This document shows, piece by piece, positions 15,415-23,339 of a stretch of DNA of 40,537 bases. Under the pieces are notes generated by a model. The model worked only from the letters and a program-made list of their open reading frames with translations. It was not told the origin of the DNA and ran no database searches. The stretch is taken from assembly GCA_027021335.1 (NCBI GenBank), contig JALUUO010000063.1, forward strand, positions 1-40,537, given 5' to 3'. The stretch is from Nitrospirota bacterium. GTDB lineage: Bacteria > Nitrospirota > Thermodesulfovibrionia > SZUA-242. Positions within the stretch are counted from its first letter, which is position 1. Each line of letters opens with the position of its first letter. A program made the position numbers and the translations under genes.

Positions 15415-15763
15415 TGGTGGAGGCGGGGGGAATCGAACCCCCGTCCGAAAGCGCTTCACTCAGGCATCTACATGCTTAGCCGGCTTTTTGGTGTCTCGGA
15501 TTTTCGGACGCCAGCAGGCGGGCTTCCGGGTCTCCCAGTTTCCTTAAGTCTCATCCCGAAGGCCGGAAACAGCTCCTTCAAGGACCAGCCTGTAGTCGGT
15601 GCCCCTTCCAGGATCCAGGCTCTCCCGGAGGGACATGACAGCTTTAAGCTGCCAGCGCCAGTTCGTTGTTGGCGTTTGTGTTTGTTCCGCCTGTTTTACG
15701 AGGTAACGGACCTCGGCATGCTTCCCGAGCTTCGACAGCCCCCGTCGAAGCCAAGTCGCCCCC
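15415..15763 (-). ncRNA. ssrA: Transfer-messenger RNA (tmRNA)
   Basis: tmRNA rescues stalled ribosomes and adds a degradation tag. On the minus strand the 5' end reads GGGGGCGACTTGGCTTCGAC, and the 3' end has the TTTCGGACGGGGGTTCGAAT T-arm and CGCCTCCACCA, with CCA encoded at 15415-15417. The first and last seven bases pair as the acceptor stem with one G-U. The segment CCTCGTAAAA precedes the tag reading frame as in other tmRNAs. The frame ends ANNELALAA and stop (15644-15673); with the preceding codons the tag could begin as TNANNELALAA. The ALAA tail is the usual protease signal. It is 349 bases long and lies 18 bases downstream of smpB. The 3' end borders the defence island. Confidence 0.96.
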
Positions 15764-15781
15764 AAACTAAAAGACTAAAAA

Positions 15782-16234
15782 CTATCTGCGGTTTTTCATT
15801 GCACGCTCCATTTCCCTATCATCGGAGCGCTTTTTCAGAGTTTCACGCTTATCGTACTGTTTTTTTCCACGTGCCAGGCCCAGCTCCACCTTTGCACGGC
15901 CTCCTTTGAAATAGACCTTGAGGGCCAGAAGCGCAAAACTCTTCTCCTTAATTTTACCATAAAGCCGGGAAATTTCCTTTTTGTGAAGAAGCAGCTTCCT
16001 GGTTCTGGTAGGATCGTAATTCTCAGACCTGCTATGGCTGTAAGGACTTATGTGAAAGCCAAGAAGAAACGCCTCTCCATCCTTAATAAGAGCATAGCAG
16101 TCTTTCAGGGTGCCGCGGCCCTGCCTGAGCGATTTGACCTCGGCCCCGAAAAGGCTGATACCCGCCTCAATAGTCTCCTCGATGAAGTAATCGTGGTAAG
16201 CCTTTTTGTTCGTACAAACTATTTTTATGCCCAT
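15782..16234 (-). CDS. smpB: SsrA-binding protein SmpB
   Basis: SmpB carries tmRNA to stalled ribosomes and mimics the anticodon arm. The 150 residues have the family hallmarks: KIVCTNKKAYHDYFIEETIEAG, then GAEVKSLRQGRGTLKDCYA, and HISPYSHSRSENYDPTRTRKLLLH. The C-terminal basic tail has the form seen in all SmpBs (GKKQYDKRETLKKRSDDREM). I chose the ATG at 16234 because MGIKIV matches known starts and because a TATACT box (16243-16248) lies only 8 bases upstream, which excludes the ATG at 16252. There is no Shine-Dalgarno sequence, so the message may be leaderless. It precedes ssrA and follows the NagA-like gene on the same strand. Confidence 0.95.
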   Translation of the reverse strand: MGIKIVCTNKKAYHDYFIEETIEAGISLFGAEVKSLRQGRGTLKDCYALIKDGEAFLLGFHISPYSHSRSENYDPTRTRKLLLHKKEISRLYGKIKEKSFALLALKVYFKGGRAKVELGLARGKKQYDKRETLKKRSDDREMERAMKNRR

Positions 16235-16242
16235 AACGTGTA

Positions 16243-16248
16243 AGTATA
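16243..16248 (-). promoter_or_regulatory. Putative -10 box of smpB, close to the start codon
   Basis: TATACT on the minus strand ends 8 bases before the smpB ATG. The -35 region is poor (CTTTCA with 17 bases spacing). If used, transcription would begin within 1-3 bases of the ATG. Confidence 0.35.
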
Positions 16249-16299
16249 ACATGGGATGGGAAGGGTGAAAGAAAGGAAAGGGGAGAAAGGCTGATCCTT

Positions 16300-17145
16300 C
16301 TAAATTCCGAGGTACCTGTTTGGGTTATCTGTAAATAAACCGGAAATTATGTGCTGATTATCAACTCCTATTCTTTCGAGAGTCTTTTTGCAGCCTGAAA
16401 GCGCGGTAGCGCCACCAAGCAGGTATCCTTCAGCAGAACGTGCCGGACCTTTAGATATTGGATCCTCTAAGGCCACGGAATCGGATACCGGAATAATCCG
16501 GTCACCTGGTTTCAACCGGAAGATCAACTCAAGCGCCCAATCGGAAATATGGTAACCGTCGGCTATAACTTCTATATAGACGTCGGGGTCGGTAAGAGCG
16601 AATCCAGCCAGGCCCGGCTCTCTGTGATGAATTCCCCTCATGGCATTAAAAATGTGGGTTATTCCGGTTGCCCCGGCCTGCTTGCCCTCTAGAGACTCTT
16701 GGTAGGTCGCGCCGGAATGTCCCATACTGACTTTTATGCCCAGCTCCACGCACCTGGAAATCAGATCCAACGCCCCCGGCAGTTCAGGTGCCAGGGTTAT
16801 TATCTTAACCAAACCTTCGAAGTCTTCAAGAAGCCTGTTGAGGTTATCTATAGTAGGGGAGATAAAGTGTTGGCGGTCGAGCGCACCAGCGTAGTCTGGA
16901 TTAAGAAAAGGCCCTTCCAGGTGCAGGCCGACAATCTCCGCACCATGCTCGTCAGGGCTGTCCATCGCCTCTGCTGCCGCCGCCATCACGTGTCTCATAT
17001 TCGTTACGTCATCAGGGAATAATGTCGGAAGTATCCTGTGGGTTCCATTCTGCTTGTGAAGAATCGAGAGCCGCCGGAAGGCCGAAGACGAAGCTTGACT
17101 TGTCGAGACATCTTCAAGTCCATGCGTATGAATATCCGTCACCAT
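16300..17145 (-). CDS. nagA: N-acetylglucosamine-6-phosphate deacetylase-like amidohydrolase, barrel only
   Basis: The 281 residues match the TIM barrel of NagA, which removes acetate from GlcNAc-6-phosphate. Visible metal and catalytic motifs are DIHTHG (4-9), HLEGPF, MGHSGA, THIFNAM and the VSDS aspartate. The protein starts at the first barrel strand and ends at NPNRYLGI. It therefore lacks the N-terminal strands of the small beta domain (usually 50-60 residues) and the C-terminal strands that complete it; typical NagA has about 380 residues. I see no remnant in the flanking sequence, so this looks like a compact variant, not a frameshift, though it could act on another substrate. The ATG at 17143-17145 has no clear ribosome site. 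A promoter with an overlapping dyad lies just upstream. Confidence 0.75.
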   Translation of the reverse strand: MVTDIHTHGLEDVSTSQASSSAFRRLSILHKQNGTHRILPTLFPDDVTNMRHVMAAAAEAMDSPDEHGAEIVGLHLEGPFLNPDYAGALDRQHFISPTIDNLNRLLEDFEGLVKIITLAPELPGALDLISRCVELGIKVSMGHSGATYQESLEGKQAGATGITHIFNAMRGIHHREPGLAGFALTDPDVYIEVIADGYHISDWALELIFRLKPGDRIIPVSDSVALEDPISKGPARSAEGYLLGGATALSGCKKTLERIGVDNQHIISGLFTDNPNRYLGI

Positions 17146-17159
17146 AATTATTTAAGGAT

Positions 17160-17190
17160 AATATAAGGCTTCTGTGAACCCGGTGTTCAC
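17160..17190 (-). promoter_or_regulatory. Putative nagA promoter with an overlapping operator-like dyad
   Basis: On the minus strand TGAACA (17184-17189) and TATATT (17160-17165) are separated by 18 bases, and the ATG follows 14 bases after the -10. A perfect dyad, gtgaac-5-gttcac (17174-17190), covers the -35 box. That is a plausible repressor site; no regulator gene lies next to it. Confidence 0.45.
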
Positions 17191-17420
17191 CCATACAACC
17201 AAATCCGGCTCCAGAAGTGCGGAGAAAATATTTCTAAAACTCAAATTCAGCGGTTTAATTATTTCATATTGATAGAACTGCTGCCGATATAATATATAGT
17301 AACAGATCAAGGGCTGCCAGCAGAAGCTGCACCCTATATGTTATTTACGGCAAAATCGCTTAAATATCTATAGGTTAGAGCCTTGACTTTTCCGACACAG
17401 TTAAGTAACACTATTTTTTA
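17191..17420 (+). promoter_or_regulatory. Upstream region of the pil cluster
   Basis: AT-rich gap. It contains a perfect TATAAT (17288-17293) with TTGATA at 17269-17274 but only 13 bases between them. Nearer the gene, TTGACT (17383-17388) is followed after 17 bases by TAACAC (17406-17411), 9 bases before the pilB ATG. No sigma54 GG-N10-GC element is evident. Which box is used cannot be decided from the sequence. Confidence 0.35.
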
Positions 17421-19124
17421 ATGGCTAGCCGATTGGGTCAAATGTTGGTTAACGCCAACCTCGTCATGGAAGACCAGTTAATGAAGGCACTGGAACTCCA
17501 GAAGAAGGAGGGGGGACGCCTTGGTTCCAGCCTGGTAAAGCTGGAATATATCACAGAGGAACGTCTTGTTTCATTTCTTAGCAAACAGTACGGCATTCCT
17601 GCCATCAACCTTAATGACTACCAGATAGATGAAGGTGTTGTCCGGCTCATTCCTCCGGAAGTCGCTCAGAAGTACCAGATTATGCCGGTTGCCAGGGTGG
17701 GTGCCAACCTGACAATCGCCATGGTGGATCCTTCCAATGTATTTGCCATAGATGACATAAAGTTCATGACCGGCTACAATGTGGAACCTGTCGTTGCGTC
17801 TGAGTCGGCTATCATGGAAGCAATAGCCACGCATTATGACCGCTCTGATGCGCTTCAGAGCGTTATCGACAGCCTCCAGGGTACTGATACCGAAATAATG
17901 GATTATATCCAGGAGGAAAATGACGAAGTAGACTTCAGTGAGCTCAAGCAGCAAGTTGAAGACGCTCCTGTTGTAAAACTTGTGAACCTCATATTGGCCG
18001 AGGCTATAAACCGGGGTGCCAGCGATATTCACGTGGAACCCTATGAAAAAAAATATCGAGTCAGGTACCGGGTTGACGGCGTAATGTACGATTTTATGCA
18101 GCCTCCTATCAAACTCAAAGCTGCTCTTTCATCACGCCTTAAAATCATGGCTGAACTGGATATCGCCGAGCGCAGACTACCCCAGGACGGACGCATAAAG
18201 CTAAAGATAGGCAACAAGGCCATTGATCTGCGTGTATCGACACTGCCGACACTCTTTGGTGAGAAAATCGTTATGCGTATCCTGGATAAGAGTAATCTCC
18301 AACTTGATCTTACCAAGCTTGGATTTGAAGAAAAGGCACTTAACGACTTCCGTGAAGCCATTGAGTCACCGTTCGGCATGGTGCTGGTTACCGGCCCTAC
18401 AGGAAGCGGAAAAACCACTTCGCTTTATTCGGCTTTAAGTACGGTTAACAAAGTGGACGTAAATATAATGACAGCCGAAGACCCTGTGGAGTATAATCTC
18501 GATGGAATCAACCAGGTGCATATGCACGAAGAAATCGGCCTGACCTTTGCCGCTGCTCTAAGATCTTTTCTTCGACAGGACCCGGATATTATTATGGTCG
18601 GAGAAATCCGGGACTTCGAAACAGCCGAAATAGCTGTAAAAGCGGCTCTTACAGGTCACCTGGTACTTTCCACGCTTCACACAAACGATGCGCCAAGCAC
18701 TGTAAGCCGGCTTTTAAACATGGGAATCGAGCCTTTTCTTGTGGCTTCCTCTGTAATTTTAATCCTGGCCCAGAGGCTTGCGCGAAAGATTTGCACACAA
18801 TGTATCGAGCAGGAACAAGTACCTGAACAGGCGCTTTTAAAGATCGGATTCACCAAGGAGGAAGCTGCTTCTGTCAAGGTAATGAAGGGGAAAGGGTGTT
18901 CCAATTGCAGCGATACAGGCTACAAGGGCCGGATAGCTCTTTACGAGGTTATGCCCCTTAAAGAGGAGATGAAAGACCTGGTGCTTGAAGGAGCCTCTGC
19001 AGGAGAACTTAAAAAAACGGCTATACGACTCGGAATGACCACATTACGACGTGCCGGACTCAATAAAGTCAAGGAGGGTGTAACTTCGATTGAAGAGGTA
19101 ATGAGGGTTACGTTCGGAGACTAA
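17421..19124 (+). CDS. pilB: Type IV pilus assembly (extension) ATPase PilB
   Basis: PilB powers pilus polymerisation at the cytoplasmic face of the inner membrane. The 567 residues comprise an N-terminal GspE/MshE-type domain (1-140, RLGQMLVNANLV), a linker, and the ATPase core. Walker A is GPTGSGKT (325-332), the Asp box ends at TAEDPVEY (351-358), Walker B is DIIMVGEIRD (389-398), and the His box is STLHTND (417-423). A zinc site is formed by two CxxC pairs (458/461 and 493/496), which separates PilB from PilT. The length is normal. The start is set by homology (MASRLGQML); there is no Shine-Dalgarno sequence. pilT follows after 4 bases. Confidence 0.97.
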   Translation: MASRLGQMLVNANLVMEDQLMKALELQKKEGGRLGSSLVKLEYITEERLVSFLSKQYGIPAINLNDYQIDEGVVRLIPPEVAQKYQIMPVARVGANLTIAMVDPSNVFAIDDIKFMTGYNVEPVVASESAIMEAIATHYDRSDALQSVIDSLQGTDTEIMDYIQEENDEVDFSELKQQVEDAPVVKLVNLILAEAINRGASDIHVEPYEKKYRVRYRVDGVMYDFMQPPIKLKAALSSRLKIMAELDIAERRLPQDGRIKLKIGNKAIDLRVSTLPTLFGEKIVMRILDKSNLQLDLTKLGFEEKALNDFREAIESPFGMVLVTGPTGSGKTTSLYSALSTVNKVDVNIMTAEDPVEYNLDGINQVHMHEEIGLTFAAALRSFLRQDPDIIMVGEIRDFETAEIAVKAALTGHLVLSTLHTNDAPSTVSRLLNMGIEPFLVASSVILILAQRLARKICTQCIEQEQVPEQALLKIGFTKEEAASVKVMKGKGCSNCSDTGYKGRIALYEVMPLKEEMKDLVLEGASAGELKKTAIRLGMTTLRRAGLNKVKEGVTSIEEVMRVTFGD

Positions 19125-19128
19125 AAAT

Positions 19129-20241
19129 ATGGCAACTTTATACGATATGTTGAAAACCATGATTGAAAGGGGGGCGTCCGATCTTCACATCACAACCGGA
19201 AGTGCACCCAGGCTTAGAGTCGATGGATGGCTTATGCCTCTTGACTACCCACCACTTACCCCGAATGAAACCAAGGCCTTGTGTTACAGTATTTTGACCG
19301 ATGTGCAGAAACATAAGTTCGAGGAGTCCAGCGAGCTGGATCTTTCTTTCGGTGTTAAGGGTCTCAGCAGGTTCAGGGCGAACATATTTATGCAGAGAGG
19401 CGCTGTTGCCGGAGCTTTCAGAACAATTCCCTTCGAAATAAAATCCTTTGCAGAACTGGGCCTTGTAGACGTCGCCAAAGACCTCATCAAGAAACCCAAG
19501 GGACTTGTCCTGGTGACAGGCGCAACGGGCAGTGGAAAATCCACCACCCTGGCCGCGATGATTGACGAAATCAACAAAGACCGCCAAGAGCATATTATTA
19601 CGGTTGAAGATCCGATCGAATTTCTGCATCCGCACAAACAGTGCCTGATAAACCAGCGGGAGGTGAATGCAGATACAAGCTCGTTCAAGAGCGCCTTGAG
19701 GTATATACTCAGGCAAGACCCCGACGTAGTGCTGGTAGGAGAAATGCGTGATCTGGAAACAATTGAGGCAGCCTTAACCATAGCTGAGACAGGGCACTTG
19801 ACCTTTGCGACACTTCATACCAACTCTGCGATTCAGGCAATAAACAGAGTAATAGACGTATTTCCACCATTTCAACAAGAACAGGTACGGGTTCAGCTTT
19901 CTTTTGTTTTGGAGGCTGTTATGTCTCAACAGTTAATTCCCAGAAGAAACGGACAGGGACGTGTTCTCTGCCAGGAGGTTCTAATACCGAATGCCGCAAT
20001 AAGGAACTTGATCAGGGAAGATAAAATCCACCAGATCTATGGAATGATGCAGGCCGGCCAAGGACGATCCGGAATGCAGACTATGAACCAGGCACTGTTC
20101 GATCTCTACACAAAAGGTGTAATTTCACACGAAAACGCTATGGGACGCTCCTCTGCTCCGGATGAACTTGCAGCTATGATCAGCCGTTCCGAACCAACAT
20201 CCGGGGCAACGCGGAAAGCAGGTTCCCAGTTAGGTAGGTAG
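19129..20241 (+). CDS. pilT: Type IV pilus retraction ATPase PilT
   Basis: PilT disassembles pili and drives twitching. The 370 residues have the N-terminal PAS-like domain (DLHITTGSAPRLRVDG), Walker A GATGSGKS (131-138), Asp box TVEDPIEF (158-165), Walker B DVVLVGEMRD (199-208) and His box ATLHTNS. The PilT signature AIRNLIRE (290-297), required for retraction, is present, and the CxxC zinc pairs of PilB are absent. The C-terminal tail is short and serine/threonine-rich. It lies 4 bases after pilB and 285 bases before pilC. In Geobacter-type clusters the gene in this position is often called pilT4. Confidence 0.96.
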   Translation: MATLYDMLKTMIERGASDLHITTGSAPRLRVDGWLMPLDYPPLTPNETKALCYSILTDVQKHKFEESSELDLSFGVKGLSRFRANIFMQRGAVAGAFRTIPFEIKSFAELGLVDVAKDLIKKPKGLVLVTGATGSGKSTTLAAMIDEINKDRQEHIITVEDPIEFLHPHKQCLINQREVNADTSSFKSALRYILRQDPDVVLVGEMRDLETIEAALTIAETGHLTFATLHTNSAIQAINRVIDVFPPFQQEQVRVQLSFVLEAVMSQQLIPRRNGQGRVLCQEVLIPNAAIRNLIREDKIHQIYGMMQAGQGRSGMQTMNQALFDLYTKGVISHENAMGRSSAPDELAAMISRSEPTSGATRKAGSQLGR

Positions 20242-20331
20242 AACCGGAATTTAATAATATTCGAATATAGCCATAACTATCATTTTATGTCCACTGATAC
20301 TACAATATTTTTTCTAAAACCTGGATTGAAC

Positions 20332-20405
20332 GTTTTGCCGCGGAGATGTATGCTATTTCTTGATGCAAAAAGTTTTTTAAAAAAGCGCAGACATCTCTGC
20401 AAAAC
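20332..20405 (+). other. Imperfect hairpin between pilT and pilC
   Basis: The 285-base gap holds one clear structure. gttttgc (20332-20338) pairs with gcaaaac (20399-20405). After a 3-base bulge, ggagatgt (20342-20349) pairs with acatctct (20391-20398), and tgc pairs with gca. The loop carries an A-run/T-run palindrome. It lacks a T-run after the stem, so it is not a canonical terminator; it could be an attenuator or a processing site. I see no gene in the gap. Confidence 0.45.
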
Positions 20406-20526
20406 CTGCTATTAAGAGGATTTTTATTTATTGATTCATTAGGATTTATACGTAATGAGGTTGGTACAGATCAGACAAAAAAACGTTCAACTTGAGCTAA
20501 GAGACTAATCCTGGAGGCTTTTATTA

Positions 20527-21735
20527 ATGGCAACGGTCTATAAGTGGTCGGGCAAAACATTAAGAGGAACAAAACAAGCCGGAGAGATAACCGCCGACAA
20601 TAAGGAAGCCGTTGCGGCCATCCTTAGAAAACAGAGAATAACTCCTACCAAGATCACCCCTAAGCAGACCCAGCTCTTCGGAGGATCTTTATTTTCAGGC
20701 AGTGTCAGCGCAAAAGATCTTGTAGTTTTTACCCGGCAGTTCGCCACGATGATAGATGCAGGGCTGCCTCTTGTTCAGGCACTTGATATTCTTTCACAAC
20801 AAACAGAGAGCAAGGGGCTGGCAACGATCATAGGAGACGTTAAAAATGATGTTGAAGGCGGTGCCACATATGCAGACGCGCTGAAAAAACATCCCAAAGT
20901 ATTTGACGGTCTTTATGTCAACATGGTGGCGGCAGGTGAAACAGGCGGTATTCTTGACACCATCTTAAACCGCCTGGCCGGATATATTGAAAAATCCATG
21001 AAACTTAAGAAAAAAGTGAAGGGAGCCATGATGTATCCGGCGGTGATAACAACAGTGGCGGTTGCTGTTATTGCGGTCATCATGATTTTTGTGATTCCCA
21101 TCTTCAGTCAGATGTTTTCCTCGATGGGCGGAACACTTCCGCTCCCAACCCGGTTTGTTATGGCAACAAGCTCTTTTCTAAGCGGACGAGGAGGAGCGTT
21201 TCTCTTTGTAGGTATTATTGCTGTAATTGTCGGTATCGTCCAGGCCCGCAAGACCGAAAAGGGAAGTCATGTATTCGACAGCCTGGTACTTAAACTGCCG
21301 ATATTTGGGCTGCTTATCAAAAAGGTGGCTGTAGCAAAGTTCACACGTACCTTGGGAACGCTTATAAGCAGCGGCGTACCTATTTTGGAAGGCCTTGATA
21401 TCTGTGCTAAAACATCAGGAAACAAGGTTATTGAATATGCTGTTGGAGATGTTCGAAAAGCTGTTTCTGAAGGAAAAACAATCTCTGAGCCACTCATGAA
21501 AACAGGAGTTTTCCCCCCCATGGTGAACCAGATGATATCAGTCGGCGAGGCGACCGGAGCTTTAGACGCCATGCTCTCTAAAATAGCCGACTTCTATGAC
21601 GACGAAGTGGACAATACCGTGAATAATCTGACATCACTAATGGAACCTATGATGATGGTCTTCCTTGGCGGCGCTGTCGGGTTCATCGTGGTAGCCATGT
21701 ACCTGCCGATCTTCAAGATGATCACACTTATTTGA
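20527..21735 (+). CDS. pilC: Type IV pilus inner-membrane platform protein PilC
   Basis: PilC is the polytopic platform on which PilB and PilT act. The 402 residues have two T2SSF domains (about 70-190 and 270-395), recognisable from FTRQFATMIDAGLPLVQALD and its repeat KFTRTLGTLISSGVPILEGL. Membrane helices lie near 169-190, 215-240 and 372-398 (MEPMMMVFLGGAVGFIVVAM). An N-terminal cytoplasmic segment begins YKWSGKTLRGTKQAGEI. The ATG is preceded by a strong TGGAGG site at the proper distance. The stop overlaps a possible TTG start of pilS. Confidence 0.97.
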   Translation: MATVYKWSGKTLRGTKQAGEITADNKEAVAAILRKQRITPTKITPKQTQLFGGSLFSGSVSAKDLVVFTRQFATMIDAGLPLVQALDILSQQTESKGLATIIGDVKNDVEGGATYADALKKHPKVFDGLYVNMVAAGETGGILDTILNRLAGYIEKSMKLKKKVKGAMMYPAVITTVAVAVIAVIMIFVIPIFSQMFSSMGGTLPLPTRFVMATSSFLSGRGGAFLFVGIIAVIVGIVQARKTEKGSHVFDSLVLKLPIFGLLIKKVAVAKFTRTLGTLISSGVPILEGLDICAKTSGNKVIEYAVGDVRKAVSEGKTISEPLMKTGVFPPMVNQMISVGEATGALDAMLSKIADFYDDEVDNTVNNLTSLMEPMMMVFLGGAVGFIVVAMYLPIFKMITLI

Positions 21736-21749
21736 TTAGTTTCGCCCTT

Positions 21750-23339
21750 ATGCCGACGGGGCAACTGGAGTCCAAGCTTAAGGCTCTGATTTTCTACAGG
21801 GCCTTGTTTATAACCCTACTGTTAGGGTCTTCTGTCTTTTTCGAGGATGTTTCCGCGCGTATCCCGTACCCGGAGGCTCTCTCCGCCTTCATTGTTGCCC
21901 TGTACGGATTAACAATTGTATATAGTCTTTTATTCAATAAGCTGAAAAACAGCACAGGATTTGCCTACGCACAACTTATTGGAGATATTGTCGCCGAAGC
22001 GGTTCTTGTTTATTTAAGCGGCGGAATCGAAAGCTGGTTCTCTTTCACGTTCCTCTTAACCATACTTTCTGCAAGCATAATACTGCACGGCAAAGCAGGA
22101 TACTTTATATCTTCTCTTGCAACTATACTTTACGGCACTCTACTGGTCCTGCAATCAAACAGAATTATTCTAAACAGTCCGGAAATTTTTTCAGCCTCCG
22201 ATTATCTATACAATATTTTCGTTCATATGCTGGCGTTTTACAGCATGGGTTTTCTTTCCTCTCAACTTGCGGACCGCTTAAGAAAAGTCACCGAAAATCT
22301 GGAAAAAACAGGGCTGGATCTCTCCGACCTGAAAGCCTTCAGCCGTGACGTAATAGAGTTCATCCCTGTCGGTCTAATAACAGCCGACACTGAAGGCAAT
22401 GCATTGACCGCTAATTCAGCAGCAAAAAAAATTCTTGGGCAGCCGGCTAATGGGATTGAAGGAAAAATCCTTACCGACTTATTTCCTTTTATCTCTCTTG
22501 AACATGGTTATGATGAAAGAATTGAAGGGGAAATTAAGGATAACGGCACCGTCAGGGTAATAGGTCTGACTATTTCACCGCTTAAAAACCGGACAGGCAA
22601 AGCTGTGGGTAAAATAGTGATATTCCGTGATCTGACAAAAATAAGGGCTATGGAAATAGAGATGCAAAAGCGTAAGCAGCTGGCCGCCGTAGGAGAACTT
22701 TCGGCCTGGATAGCACACGAGCTCCGCAATCCTCTTGCCTCGCTTAAAAGTTCCATTGAGATGCTTCGCGAGGAAAAAGAGCCCAGCAGGTACTCCTTTC
22801 AACTTATGGATATTGCTGTCAAGGAGATGGACCGGCTAAATGCAATCATCACGGATTTTCTCATATACGCCAGGCCAAAACCGCTAAAGAAGCAGACTTT
22901 TGATCTGGCAGAAGTGCTTCGGGAACTATCTATAGTGTTCAGCTACAGAAAAGATATTCGCATTATTAACTCAATCCGTGATAAATTGACAATTACCGGC
23001 GATCCGGATCAATTGAAGCAGGTTTTTCTAAACCTGCTGCTTAACGCTGTAGAAGCCATGCCCGGTGGCGGAGAAATATATCTTGAAGCAGAAAATCATA
23101 GAGACGGCCTTGAAATTCGTATAAGAGATTCCGGCATGGGAATATCTGTTGAAAATATTGATAAAGTTTTCTATCCCTACTTTTCGACCAAGAATGAAGG
23201 GACAGGGCTTGGACTGGCTATTGCCTACAGGATCATAGAAAAACACCAGGGCTCACTTCAAGCCGAGTCACCGCCGGAGGGAGGGGCTGTTTTTACAGTA
23301 ACATTACCAACAACATTACCAACGATCAAAAATGCGTAA
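21750..23339 (+). CDS. pilS: Sensor histidine kinase PilS
   Basis: PilS is the membrane sensor that phosphorylates PilR to control pilin transcription. The N-terminal 170 residues contain six hydrophobic helices (for example ALFITLLLGSSVFF and FTFLLTILSASIILHGKAGY). A PAS domain follows (VIEFIPVGLITADTEG through IVIFRDLTKI). The kinase core has the phospho-acceptor histidine in WIAHELRNPLASLKSSIEML (about 323), an N box QVFLNLLLNAVEAMPGG, a G1 box RDSGMGI and a G2 box GTGLGLAI. All catalytic motifs are intact. I chose the ATG at 21750; a TTG at 21732 overlaps the pilC stop (TTGA) and would add six residues. Neither has a clear ribosome site. It overlaps pilR by 8 bases. Confidence 0.93.
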   Translation: MPTGQLESKLKALIFYRALFITLLLGSSVFFEDVSARIPYPEALSAFIVALYGLTIVYSLLFNKLKNSTGFAYAQLIGDIVAEAVLVYLSGGIESWFSFTFLLTILSASIILHGKAGYFISSLATILYGTLLVLQSNRIILNSPEIFSASDYLYNIFVHMLAFYSMGFLSSQLADRLRKVTENLEKTGLDLSDLKAFSRDVIEFIPVGLITADTEGNALTANSAAKKILGQPANGIEGKILTDLFPFISLEHGYDERIEGEIKDNGTVRVIGLTISPLKNRTGKAVGKIVIFRDLTKIRAMEIEMQKRKQLAAVGELSAWIAHELRNPLASLKSSIEMLREEKEPSRYSFQLMDIAVKEMDRLNAIITDFLIYARPKPLKKQTFDLAEVLRELSIVFSYRKDIRIINSIRDKLTITGDPDQLKQVFLNLLLNAVEAMPGGGEIYLEAENHRDGLEIRIRDSGMGISVENIDKVFYPYFSTKNEGTGLGLAIAYRIIEKHQGSLQAESPPEGGAVFTVTLPTTLPTIKNA

